Shown one piece after another: positions 15,890 to 23,814 of a stretch of DNA of 64,000 nucleotides; position 1 is the stretch's first letter, and every line of letters starts with the position of its first letter. The position numbers and the translations under genes were made by a program. The notes beneath the pieces are model-generated. The model was not told the origin of the DNA, did not search any database, and was given only the letters and a program-made list of their open reading frames with translations. Source of the stretch: Rhodospirillaceae bacterium (GTDB lineage: Bacteria; Pseudomonadota; Alphaproteobacteria; GCA-2731375); the NCBI GenBank assembly GCA_018660265.1, contig JABJKS010000066.1, positions 45,348 through 109,347 of the forward strand. Reading direction: 5' to 3'.

Positions 15890-16309
15890 CTAAACGGCCT
15901 CGTTCACACCAACTTCAAGGCGGCGTCCGATAGCGGCGAAGGCCGCGTCTATCTGATCAATGCGTGAGGCGTGGCGAAGATCAAACAGGCGGTCAACCTG
16001 TGGGCTGTGCCATGCCAAACGCCGGGCCAAATCAGATTTTTTTAGCCCCTGCTCCTGCATGGCTTGATAGAGCAACACCTTCATGGCCGTCTGCGTGGGT
16101 AAGGCCGCGCGGACCCGGCCCCGCGAAGGGCTCGGGATATCTTCGCGGTCGGCGATGCGGCAGGCAATCGCTTCTTCAAGGGCATCAACGGCATGCATGA
16201 GGGCATCGTCCTGATCGTCGCCAAAGGTTTTGAGTTCGGGAAAGTCAGGCGATGTCGCAAATAATGTGTCGTTGTCGTCGGGTGTCAGTGTGATGGGATA
16301 TGACAACAT
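15890..16309 (-). CDS. hicB: HicB-family antitoxin with C-terminal HTH
   Basis: Antitoxin of a type II toxin-antitoxin pair. The 139-residue protein starts MLSYPITLTPDDNDTLFATS and carries the HicB partial RNase H fold (SPDFPELKTFGDD, DALEEAIACR). The C-terminal third (LKKSDLARRLAWHSPQVDRL) is a helix-turn-helix, so it likely represses its own operon. The frame is open 45 bases further upstream, but only this ATG gives the family N terminus. It follows the broken hicA by 45 bases. The module lies next to the tRNA scar, a common place for acquired toxin-antitoxin genes. Confidence 0.82.
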   Translation of the reverse strand: MLSYPITLTPDDNDTLFATSPDFPELKTFGDDQDDALMHAVDALEEAIACRIADREDIPSPSRGRVRAALPTQTAMKVLLYQAMQEQGLKKSDLARRLAWHSPQVDRLFDLRHASRIDQIDAAFAAIGRRLEVGVNEAV

Positions 16310-16354
16310 CGGATTATCTTCTTTCTGACTTTCTAATGGGTGTGTAAGGACCAC

Positions 16355-16540
16355 TCTTATTTTAGGTCCAGGTCCCTCTTAATCGCTTGAACCAGCCCTT
16401 TGCCAAGTTCCTTGCGGCTGCCGTGCATTGGGATTTGCTTTCGTACCTAGCTTTACGGTTATGTGACCGCCACCGCCCTTGTCGGCTTCAAAGGTGCAGC
16501 CCTGCTTCTTTAGCCAACGTTGCAACTCTTTGGAGTTCAT
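16355..16540 (-). pseudogene. hicA: hicA toxin gene interrupted by a frameshift
   Basis: HicA toxins are small double-stranded-RNA-binding-fold mRNA interferases. The start MNSKELQRWLKKQG is intact, and GGGGHITVKLG contains the catalytic His region. After VKLG the annotated frame continues into unrelated residues, whereas the next frame reads RKQIPMHGSRKELGKGLV, which is the expected HicA C terminus, and ends at 16355. One extra base at about 16444-16445 (or two missing) explains the change. Either the toxin is dead, or there is a sequencing error. Confidence 0.8.
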
Positions 16541-16610
16541 GCATTGTATATATAGCTGCAAACAGTTCTGTTGCAACACTTCTGTTTATAAGCCGCCGCT
16601 GGCTGGATTT

Positions 16611-16811
16611 TCATTGATAGGCATCCTTGAGCATTTCATGGCGGGCATGATCGGCGGGGGTTTCCTCGATGACCTCGTAGAATTCCAGGGTTTTCGCCGT
16701 ATCGGCCCCAAACCCCAGTTTCTCCAAGGCATCCGCCACATCCACGCCCCGCCCTTCGCTCTTCACCCCATCGGGCCAGTGGAAACGATAGAGAGTCGTG
16801 GTTTCAGTCAT
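16611..16811 (-). CDS. hypothetical small acidic protein
   Basis: A 66-residue protein I do not recognise. It begins MTETTTLYRFHWPDG, is rich in Asp and Glu, has no membrane segment or Cys motif, and contains a predicted amphipathic helix around VADALEKLGFGADTAKTLEF. It starts 12 bases after the stop of the CCA-adding enzyme gene on the same strand, so it is likely the last gene of that operon. The clean start and coupling suggest a real gene, but no function is proposed. Confidence 0.55.
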   Translation of the reverse strand: MTETTTLYRFHWPDGVKSEGRGVDVADALEKLGFGADTAKTLEFYEVIEETPADHARHEMLKDAYQ

Positions 16812-16823
16812 GGTGAAAATCCT

Positions 16824-17984
16824 TCATTCGTTCGATCCTGCAGCCAATTTTTCTAATAGCTCATCCCGGCTGGCTTTGAAATCATCGGCCCGCCACGTCG
16901 CCTCCAATGCCCGCAAAGCTTCACCCATCTTCGGGCCTGGTTTCATGCCGAGGGCAAGGGCATCGCTGCCCTTTAAGGGAAAGCGGGGCGGGGTTGCCTC
17001 AACGATGCGGGGGGCAAGGTCCGGCAGGCCTTGTTGCAGGGCCAGATCCGTCATTACCTCCGCGCCATGTTCATAGAGCAGTTGGCGCAGGGCGGGGCGG
17101 GTGATGGTCGCACTTAGGGTAAGGGGCGGGGACATCAGGAAAGCCAGGCGTTTGCCCTGCTTGTTGGACAGGCGCAGACGGGAGGCGATGGCGGCGGCAC
17201 CATCCGTGGCGATGGCGGAGAGGCGGCGTAGGGGATCACCGTCTGTGCGGGCCAGCTTATCCAGGTCGAAACCATCGGGCAGAATTTGTTGCAGAATTCC
17301 ACCCTTGGCCATCAGTTCCAGACTGGGTAGGGGGTCGGGGGCGGACAGCAGCTTGAAGATTTCATCTCGCACACGCTCCCCGCTCAAAGCCGCGATACCG
17401 GATGCAGCAGCGGCGCAGGCCGCCAAAGCCGCCGCGTTCGGATCGCCGCGTCCGAACAGGGCCTGGAAACGGAAGAAACGCAGGATGCGCAGTTTGTCCT
17501 CGTCAATCCGTTGGGCGGCATCACCGACGAAGACCACCCGGCCCGCGCCAAGGTCCGCCTGACCGCCCATGGGATCATAGATCTGGCCATCGCCATCGGC
17601 GTAAATGGCGTTGATGGTGAAATCCCGCCGCGCCGCATCCAATTGCCAATCGTCCGTAAAAGCCACCTTGGCGTGGCGACCGAAAGTCTCCACATCCACG
17701 CGCAGTGTGGTAATTTCAAAATGCTGACCGCCCGCCACCGCCGTGATGGTGCCGTGCTTCAGGCCCGTGGGGATGACCTTGATGCCGGCGCCCTTCAGCA
17801 ACGCCATGCTGTCTTCGGGCGTTTGATCGATGGCGATATCCAGATCCGCGCTGGTATGGCCCAACAGGCCGTCGCGGACGCAACCGCCCACGAAACGTGG
17901 CGTGGCCCCGCCCATGGCCAGTGCGACAAGCACAGACCGGCTGGCCGCTTGGGTAAGCCATGGTTGCTTGGTCAAGGCCTGCAT
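16824..17984 (-). CDS. cca: CCA tRNA nucleotidyltransferase / poly(A) polymerase family
   Basis: Adds or repairs the 3' CCA of tRNA. The 386-residue class II nucleotidyltransferase has the GG-x-x-R-D motif FVGGCVRDGLLG (residues 32-42) and the metal-binding D-L-D at 47-49, then the RRDFTINAIY segment and the LRILRFFRF helix of the neck domain. In Alphaproteobacteria this gene usually follows DUF6111 and a NUDIX gene; here DUF6111 is directly upstream by 29 bases. Most tRNAs in this group still need CCA repair even where CCA is encoded, as in tRNA-Pro nearby. Confidence 0.92.
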   Translation of the reverse strand: MQALTKQPWLTQAASRSVLVALAMGGATPRFVGGCVRDGLLGHTSADLDIAIDQTPEDSMALLKGAGIKVIPTGLKHGTITAVAGGQHFEITTLRVDVETFGRHAKVAFTDDWQLDAARRDFTINAIYADGDGQIYDPMGGQADLGAGRVVFVGDAAQRIDEDKLRILRFFRFQALFGRGDPNAAALAACAAAASGIAALSGERVRDEIFKLLSAPDPLPSLELMAKGGILQQILPDGFDLDKLARTDGDPLRRLSAIATDGAAAIASRLRLSNKQGKRLAFLMSPPLTLSATITRPALRQLLYEHGAEVMTDLALQQGLPDLAPRIVEATPPRFPLKGSDALALGMKPGPKMGEALRALEATWRADDFKASRDELLEKLAAGSNE

Positions 17985-18013
17985 CGCGCCACCAAAAGCT
18001 AGTTACATTCGCC

Positions 18014-18277
18014 CTAATTAAACTTACCGGGCACCATTTCGCCGTCCTGCATATGGGGTGCCACGTATTCGCCCCCTGCCGGATCACCGGAAAAGAACCA
18101 CACGGCAACCAGTGATATCACCAGCAGCAGCATGCCGGAGGCGAACAGCCAATACCACGGCGCCTCGTCAAACGCCTGACCTTTCTGCCGGGCCCGTCGC
18201 GTGGCGAACAAATACAGGCCATAGGCGATGAAGGGCAACAGAAACGGTAGCAGGTGAAACAGGATCTTTCTTAACAT
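18014..18277 (-). CDS. DUF6111 family membrane protein
   Basis: An 87-residue protein with two hydrophobic helices (about residues 5-24 and 45-63) separated by a basic loop RRARQKGQ, and a short tail EYVAPHMQDGEMVPG. This matches the DUF6111 family, which sits next to cca in many Alphaproteobacteria. Inner-membrane location is inferred from the helices; function unknown. Confidence 0.75.
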   Translation of the reverse strand: MLRKILFHLLPFLLPFIAYGLYLFATRRARQKGQAFDEAPWYWLFASGMLLLVISLVAVWFFSGDPAGGEYVAPHMQDGEMVPGKFN

Positions 18278-18302
18278 CGCGCCCCCAAACCAATTTTGCG
18301 TC

Positions 18303-19325
18303 TCAATCCAGAACCAATTCGGCGAAGGTACTCAGGTCCTCGTCCGTCTTAGGCCAGACCAGCAACGATGTCACTGCACTATCTTCCCAGGCTGCCAAAC
18401 GCTGCTTGATACGGTCTTTCGGTCCGACCAGGGCGATATCATCCACCAGTTCGTCGGGTACCGCTGCCACCGCCTCGGCCTTTTTGCCGTCCAGATACAG
18501 ATCCTGGATTTTCCCTGCCGCTTCGCCATAGCCCAGACGGACCACCAGTTCGTTGTGGAAGTTGCGGTCTTTCGCACCCATGCCGCCCACATACAGGGCC
18601 AGGGATTTCTTTACTTCCAGGCGGCCTGCTTCCAGGTCATCGGTGATGTGCATCTTCATGGGATACATGATCTCAAACTCATCACTGCGCCCGGCAATAG
18701 CGTCCGCATAGACATCCTCCCGATCCGGGGAATAATACAGCGGGAACCAGCCGTCACAAATCTCCGTCGCCATGGCGACGTTCTTCGGCCCTTCGGCACC
18801 AAGGAATATGGGGATATTCGCGCGCAGAGGATGGGTAATCGACTTCAACGGTTTACCCAGGCCCCAGGAACCCGGTGCGTCTTCCGGATAGGGAATGGTG
18901 TAATGGGCCCCATCCAGTTGCACCGGGTTTTCCCGCGCCAGGACTTGACGGACGATATCGATATATTCCCGTGTCCGGGCCAACGGCTTGGCAAAGGGTT
19001 GGCCGTACCAGCCTTCAACCACCTGCGGGCCGGAAACACCAAGTCCCAGGATCATACGCCCGTTGGAGAGGTGATCCAGGGTCAAGGCATGCATGGCCGT
19101 AGCGGTGGGCGTGCGGGCGGAAATCTGCACGATGGCCGTACCCAACTTGATCTTTTCCGTGTGTGCCCCGACCCAGGCCAACGGCGTCAGGGCATCGGAG
19201 CCATAAGCCTCCGCCGTGAAAAAGCCATAATAGCCCAGGGCCTCTGCCCGCTTGGCCAAATCGATCAGACCCTGGGGCGGTTGCGAGCCCCAATAGCCGG
19301 TCATCAATCCCAGTTTCATCGCCAT
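18303..19325 (-). CDS. LLM class F420/FMN-dependent oxidoreductase
   Basis: A luciferase-like (alpha/beta)8 flavin or F420-dependent oxidoreductase of 340 residues. Typical segments are MKLGLMTGYWG, AEALGYYGFFTAEAYGSDAL, IKLGTAIVQISARTPTATAM (the TPxxxAM strand) and GLGVSGPQVVEGWYG; the IPIFLGAEGPKN strand follows. The ATG is eight bases after AAGGAG. The substrate is unknown. It is followed by DUF6111 with 25 bases between and preceded by copy C of the dispersed repeat. Confidence 0.87.
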   Translation of the reverse strand: MAMKLGLMTGYWGSQPPQGLIDLAKRAEALGYYGFFTAEAYGSDALTPLAWVGAHTEKIKLGTAIVQISARTPTATAMHALTLDHLSNGRMILGLGVSGPQVVEGWYGQPFAKPLARTREYIDIVRQVLARENPVQLDGAHYTIPYPEDAPGSWGLGKPLKSITHPLRANIPIFLGAEGPKNVAMATEICDGWFPLYYSPDREDVYADAIAGRSDEFEIMYPMKMHITDDLEAGRLEVKKSLALYVGGMGAKDRNFHNELVVRLGYGEAAGKIQDLYLDGKKAEAVAAVPDELVDDIALVGPKDRIKQRLAAWEDSAVTSLLVWPKTDEDLSTFAELVLD

Positions 19326-19349
19326 CGCAAAAACTCCTTATCCTAAAAA

Positions 19350-19426
19350 TAGAGCAATTGAACCAATTGCCTGGATCGCCAAGGCCACATCAGAATGGCG
19401 ACCGCAAATAATTGAAAATTGCTCTA
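19350..19426. repeat. dispersed intergenic inverted repeat, copy C (first hairpin only)
   Basis: TAGAGCAATTGAACCAATTG at the left and AATTGAAAATTGCTCTA at the right form a long imperfect hairpin, with an inner GGCGACC/GGATCGCC pairing. The second hairpin seen in copies A, D and F is missing. Orientation is reversed relative to copy A. It ends one base before the stop codon of the SMP-30 gene. Confidence 0.8.
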
Positions 19427-19427
19427 C

Positions 19428-20345
19428 CTACATATGGGCATACATGACTTCACCGGGGCTGGGCATTTCGGCCCTCAATATCTTGCTGCTGAACGAAGAT
19501 GTAATAAACAATGACTTATTCTCCGGCCCACCATAGGCCATGTTGGTGGTGAACGGGCTGCCGTCGGGGTCCGGGATCTTATATGTCGGCAGGCCCAGGG
19601 CCGAGAACAACCAGACCGCGCCAAAACCCGCATGGGCAATGGACAAACTACCATCCACATCCATGGCCATGCCGTCAGGGCCCATACCGCCCACCAACTG
19701 GCAGAACAGGCCGACCCGGTTGATGCTGCCGTCCTGGCGGAACGGCATGCGCCAGACCGAATTGGTCCGGGTCACGGCGATATACAACATGGTCTCATCC
19801 GGGTCCATGACCAGGCCATTGGGGCTGGGCACATTGTCGATCAAACAATGCAAGGCGCCATTGCCATCCTGGCGAAACACCCGGCCTGTAGGATCATGCA
19901 AGCCGCTGTCCCCCTGATCGGTGAAATACAGATCACCATTGGAGGCAAAGAACAGATCGTTGACCCCCTTGTAGCCGGGCATCTGGTCCGGCCCGATATA
20001 GGTGGAGACCTTGCCGTTCACCGGGTCGATCTCAACAATACCGTTCTGGCGGTCTGCCACGAAGATGCGGCCATCCTTGTGGATCTTCAAACCATTGGGA
20101 CTGCCGTCATAGTCCGCCAGCACGGAAAACTCGCCTGCCGGATCGATCTTGAATATCCGACCATGGGCAATATCAACCACGAACAGATTGCCATCCCGAT
20201 CAAACGAGGGTCCTTCCAGGAACGAGCCAATAGGCCGGCCACGGAAAATATCCCGCGACATATGGGACTCCTTGTCCATCAGCTGCAATTCGTCCGGTAC
20301 CTGGGCAAAGACGGTCGGTTCGATCACGGTTGGATTGGGATACAT
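19428..20345 (-). CDS. SMP-30/gluconolactonase/LRE family protein
   Basis: A six-bladed beta-propeller of about 305 residues, the fold of gluconolactonases and related lactone hydrolases. Visible blade repeats include EGPSFDRDGNLFVVDIAHGRIFKI, SPNGLKIHKDGRIFVAD, the metal-ligand region GVNDLFFASNGDLYFTDQG, and SPNGLVMDPDETMLYIAVT. The ATG at 20345 (GGAG eight bases upstream) gives the family-like N terminus; an ATG at 20375 with a stronger GGAGG is an alternative adding ten residues. It is divergent from the isochorismatase-like gene. A sugar or organic-acid lactone substrate is likely but unproven. Confidence 0.83.
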   Translation of the reverse strand: MYPNPTVIEPTVFAQVPDELQLMDKESHMSRDIFRGRPIGSFLEGPSFDRDGNLFVVDIAHGRIFKIDPAGEFSVLADYDGSPNGLKIHKDGRIFVADRQNGIVEIDPVNGKVSTYIGPDQMPGYKGVNDLFFASNGDLYFTDQGDSGLHDPTGRVFRQDGNGALHCLIDNVPSPNGLVMDPDETMLYIAVTRTNSVWRMPFRQDGSINRVGLFCQLVGGMGPDGMAMDVDGSLSIAHAGFGAVWLFSALGLPTYKIPDPDGSPFTTNMAYGGPENKSLFITSSFSSKILRAEMPSPGEVMYAHM

Positions 20346-20465
20346 GGCGTGGCTCCGGCAGCTGTTAGGTTGCATGATACAGGACCTCCATTGTGACCCG
20401 AGCTTGGGTTCGGCTCAAGCCTGTGGCAAGATTTCAATGCAGGAAAGTTTTGAAGGGAAAATTCG

Positions 20466-21119
20466 ATGCGGGACGTATCCGGCACGATGGTACGCGACAG
20501 CCTTAGTGAACTGGTCGCAGCGGAAACCACGGCTTTGTTGGTGGTCGATGTGCAAAATGATTTCTGCCATGACGACGGCCATTTTGCCCGCCATGGCAAG
20601 GATATGGTTGCGGTCAAGGCGGTGTTGCCGGGTATTCGCGCCTTTGTCGCGGCGGCGCGGGCACACGGCGTCAAAGTAGTATTCATCCGCCAGGCCACAT
20701 TGCCCGACGGTGCGTCCGATACGCCATCGTGGCTGCGCTTCAAATCCCGGGACGGCAAGACGCCGGATTATACCTTGCCCGATACCTGGGGCTGGCAATT
20801 CGTCGATGGCCTGGAACCACGGGACGATGAATTTGTGGTGCAGAAATTCCGCCCCGATGGTTTTCACCGCACCGGCCTGGACCAACATTTGCGCGACGCC
20901 GGCATTGAAAGCGTCATAGTCCTTGGTGTGATCACGGAAGGCTGTGTGGAATCCACCATACGCTCCGCCTCCTACCACGATTATTACGTCGTCGTTGCTG
21001 GTGACAATGTCGCCTCGCCCAATGCCCATCTGCATGACGGTGCCATGAACTTGTTTCGGGCCCGCTATCCCACCCACGATGCCACCGAGATCATTGCCGC
21101 ATGGGACGATGCCACATGA
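20466..21119 (+). CDS. cysteine hydrolase, isochorismatase family
   Basis: A 217-residue isochorismatase-fold amidohydrolase (the group that includes RutB, N-carbamoylsarcosine amidase and nicotinamidase). The catalytic triad is visible: Asp28 in LLVVDVQNDF, Lys127 in VVQKFRPDGF and Cys160 in LGVITEGCVES. It is longer at the N terminus than usual. The stop overlaps the start of the first deacetylase gene (ATGA), and two PuuE-like deacetylases follow, so the group probably degrades a ureide, pyrimidine or amide compound in steps. The exact substrate is inference. Confidence 0.87.
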   Translation: MRDVSGTMVRDSLSELVAAETTALLVVDVQNDFCHDDGHFARHGKDMVAVKAVLPGIRAFVAAARAHGVKVVFIRQATLPDGASDTPSWLRFKSRDGKTPDYTLPDTWGWQFVDGLEPRDDEFVVQKFRPDGFHRTGLDQHLRDAGIESVIVLGVITEGCVESTIRSASYHDYYVVVAGDNVASPNAHLHDGAMNLFRARYPTHDATEIIAAWDDAT

Positions 21120-22036
21120 GCCTGCAACGCCCCCAACGTATAGATTTTTCGCCCATCAATGATCGGCCCAAACTTAAGCTGCCGAACGATGCCCGCGTGG
21201 CGCTTTGGGTCTGCCCGAACATCGAACATTACGAATATCTGCCCGATCCCGTGCGCATTCGTGATCCCTGGCCGCGCATGCCGCACCCGGATGTGCTGGG
21301 CTATGGCCTGAAGGATTACGGCAACCGGGTTGGTTTGTGGCGCATGTTCGATGTTATGGATCATTTCAATGTGCGCTGTACGACATCGTTGAATTTGAGC
21401 GTCTATGAGCATTACCCGGAGATCATGGAAGCTTGTGAGAGCCGAGGCTGGGATACCCTGTGCCATGGCATCTACAACACGCAATATTTGTGGGGCCTTG
21501 ATGAGGGGGACGAACGGGCCATCATTCAGGAATGTGTCGAGACCTATCGCCGTCTGACAGGCCGGCAATTGCCGGGCTGGTTCTCTCCGGCGGCCTCTCA
21601 CACCCTCAACACCCCTGATCTGGTGGCCGAGGCGGGGATCAAATATTACGCCGACTGGTTTCACGATGACCAACCCATGCCCATGAACGTGCGCCAGGGC
21701 CGCTTATTGACCGTGCCCTATTCCATGGAATTGAATGATGCCGTCATGCACAACAGGGCACAGGAGGCGGACGACTTCGAGGTCATGGTGCGGGATTATT
21801 TCGACACGATTTATGCCGAAGGCGCGGCGCAGCCCCGCATTATGTGCCTGGCCCTGCACCCCTATATGATGGGACAGCCCCACCGGATCGGCTATCTGGA
21901 AAAGGCGCTGGACTATATCCTGTCCCATAGCGGGGTCTGGCAGGCAACGGGGGAGCAGATCGCGGATTGGTATTACGCCGAAATGTGGGACCAGATGAGT
22001 GCACATCTACACACCGGAGGCGACGATGAGCGATAA
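21116..22036 (+). CDS. polysaccharide deacetylase family protein (PuuE-like), paralogue 1
   Basis: A NodB-homology protein of 306 residues resembling the cofactor-independent allantoinase PuuE rather than a true sugar deacetylase. It has the ARVALWVCPNIEHYE strand, LGYGLKDYGNRVGLWRM, the His-containing DTLCHGIYNTQY, and GWFSPAASHTLNTPDLVAEAG. The ATG overlaps the stop of the cysteine hydrolase gene. The second paralogue starts inside its 3' end. The two share the order of motifs but diverge strongly, which suggests different substrates or a heteromer. C-N hydrolase activity on a ring compound is inferred. Confidence 0.82.
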   Translation: MSLQRPQRIDFSPINDRPKLKLPNDARVALWVCPNIEHYEYLPDPVRIRDPWPRMPHPDVLGYGLKDYGNRVGLWRMFDVMDHFNVRCTTSLNLSVYEHYPEIMEACESRGWDTLCHGIYNTQYLWGLDEGDERAIIQECVETYRRLTGRQLPGWFSPAASHTLNTPDLVAEAGIKYYADWFHDDQPMPMNVRQGRLLTVPYSMELNDAVMHNRAQEADDFEVMVRDYFDTIYAEGAAQPRIMCLALHPYMMGQPHRIGYLEKALDYILSHSGVWQATGEQIADWYYAEMWDQMSAHLHTGGDDER

Positions 22037-22961
22037 GCGCCGACCCGGCATGGATCATGACCTTTATCCCTATTCATCCATTCTGACCCGGCCGCAGCTT
22101 TCCTGGCCCGGCGAAAAACGGCTGGCTATATGGGTCGTTCTGCACCTGGAACAATGGGAATTGCAAAGCCCCGCCAGCGCCATCAGGGACGCGCGCTTTA
22201 AAGGGGAGTTCGGAAATTTCTTTCCCGACTACCGTACATATTCGACCCGGGAATATGGCAATCGGGTCGGCATTTTCCGAATTTTGGACGTTCTGGACCG
22301 CTATCAGATACCTGTCACCGTCGCCGCCAACGCCGCCCTGTGCGACGCGAGGCCGCAATTGATCGAAGAATGCCTTAAACGCGGTTACGAAATCGCCGCC
22401 CATGGCAGTCACGCGACCCGTATGATCACATCTAAAATGAGCCGAACGCAGGAGGAGGATTATATTCACCAGGCCATGGCTACGGTGCGCCAAAACAGTG
22501 GTGTGGAACAGGTCGGCTGGATCGGTCAGGATTTCGGTGAAAGCCCACGGACACCGCAAATCCTCAGCCAGGCCGGCGTGGATTATCTAGGCGACTGGCC
22601 CAATGACGATCAGCCCTACTGGTTGACCCTGGATCCGCCCCTGGTGTCGTTGCCCTACCATGTAGAATGGGATGACGGGACGTTGATGGCATTACGCCAG
22701 TTAACCGCGCCCAGGTATGGCCAGATGGTGCGGGAAGCCGCCGACCGCCTGCAGCAAGACGCTACTGATGGCCCGGCCCGAATGATGAGCATTGGCCTGC
22801 ATCCATGGGTGGTCGGGCAACCACAGCGCGTCCGCTATCTGGACCAAATTCTGGCGCATCTACAGACAATGGATGGCCTATGGTTCGCCGCGGGCCGTGA
22901 CATCGCCGCCAGCTTCCGGAACCAGACAGTCATGCCGGAACCGCCCGTAGGGCAGAAATGA
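22026..22961 (+). CDS. polysaccharide deacetylase family protein (PuuE-like), paralogue 2
   Basis: A second NodB-fold protein, 311 residues. Matching segments are KRLAIWVVLHLEQWELQ, YSTREYGNRVGIFRILDVLD, YEIAAHGSHATRM (the His pair of the metal site) and WIGQDFGESPRTPQILSQAG. The ATG lies five bases after GGAGG and 11 bases inside the previous gene. The stop overlaps the ATG of the ABC permease gene. Together with the cysteine hydrolase and paralogue 1 it forms a tightly coupled three-enzyme set. Confidence 0.82.
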   Translation: MSDKRRPGMDHDLYPYSSILTRPQLSWPGEKRLAIWVVLHLEQWELQSPASAIRDARFKGEFGNFFPDYRTYSTREYGNRVGIFRILDVLDRYQIPVTVAANAALCDARPQLIEECLKRGYEIAAHGSHATRMITSKMSRTQEEDYIHQAMATVRQNSGVEQVGWIGQDFGESPRTPQILSQAGVDYLGDWPNDDQPYWLTLDPPLVSLPYHVEWDDGTLMALRQLTAPRYGQMVREAADRLQQDATDGPARMMSIGLHPWVVGQPQRVRYLDQILAHLQTMDGLWFAAGRDIAASFRNQTVMPEPPVGQK

Positions 22962-23665
22962 CAGATTTCTGGTCCGCTTTGTCGGCAGCTTTCGAGCTGT
23001 TGAGCCGGGGTGACGGCTATTTGCGGGATATCGTCATACTTTCTCTGCAAGTCAGCATGACCGCCGTGGCGCTGGCAACCATCGTGGGCCTGCCCATTGG
23101 TGCCATGATGGCCTTGTTTCGCTTTCCCGGCCGCCGGGTACTGATCGTCTGCCTGAATGCCCTGATGGGCCTGCCACCTGTTGTTGTGGGCCTGATGGTT
23201 TACCTGGCCCTGTCCAGAGCCGGACCCTTCGGCGTTTTCAATCTGTTGTTTACGCCGACCGCCATGATCATCGCCCAATTCATATTGGTCGTGCCTATCA
23301 TCGCCGCCCTAAGCCGCGGCGTGATGGAGGAAATGTGGCTTGATTATCGGGAGCAATTGCAATCCCTTGGGGTGTCCCCGCCAAGGCAGCTGCTGGTGCT
23401 GTTATGGGATGGCCGGCTTGCCCTTCTAACGGCGGTGCTTGCGGGATTTGGCCGGGCCACGGCGGAGGTCGGGGCGGTTATGATCGTCGGCGGCAATATC
23501 GATCATGTGACCCGGGTCATGACCACGGCAATTGCGTTAGAAGCCAGTAAAGGCGACCTGGCACAGGCGCTGGGCCTGGGCATGGTATTATTACTGGTTT
23601 CCCTGACGATTAATCTTTTGGCCTATCTTCTGCGGGGCCTCTCCAGCTTGCGTTTCGCCATGTAG
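22958..23665 (+). CDS. ABC transporter permease, tungstate type (TupB-like)
   Basis: An inner-membrane permease of 235 residues with about five hydrophobic helices. The conserved cytoplasmic coupling loop reads LDYREQLQSLGVSPPRQLL, and GRATAEVGAVMIVGGN matches the TupB/WtpB tungstate group, as does the N-terminal VSMTAVALATIVGLPIGA. No binding protein or ATPase is adjacent: the gene is the last of a four-gene unit with the hydrolase and two deacetylases, joined by ATGA overlaps. The missing partners may be elsewhere, or the permease may import the substrate of the neighbouring enzymes with another ATPase. Confidence 0.78.
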   Translation: MTDFWSALSAAFELLSRGDGYLRDIVILSLQVSMTAVALATIVGLPIGAMMALFRFPGRRVLIVCLNALMGLPPVVVGLMVYLALSRAGPFGVFNLLFTPTAMIIAQFILVVPIIAALSRGVMEEMWLDYREQLQSLGVSPPRQLLVLLWDGRLALLTAVLAGFGRATAEVGAVMIVGGNIDHVTRVMTTAIALEASKGDLAQALGLGMVLLLVSLTINLLAYLLRGLSSLRFAM

Positions 23666-23814
23666 TTCGCCAATCTTTTTGGGAAAACTTTAGCTAAAAT
23701 ATGGAGTCTGGAGAACTATTAACCATCGCTATTCTGCTTTTATTAACTCCTAATGGGTTACGCTTTTAGCTTACCGACGCAGCAGAAAACGCTCGTACCT
23801 AAGGTGTGACCAGA

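Noticed and set aside
16580..16613. Fourth selenoprotein candidate: TGA at the end of the 66-residue gene downstream of cca
   Set aside because: After the TGA the frame has no redox motif or similarity, so it is an ordinary stop.
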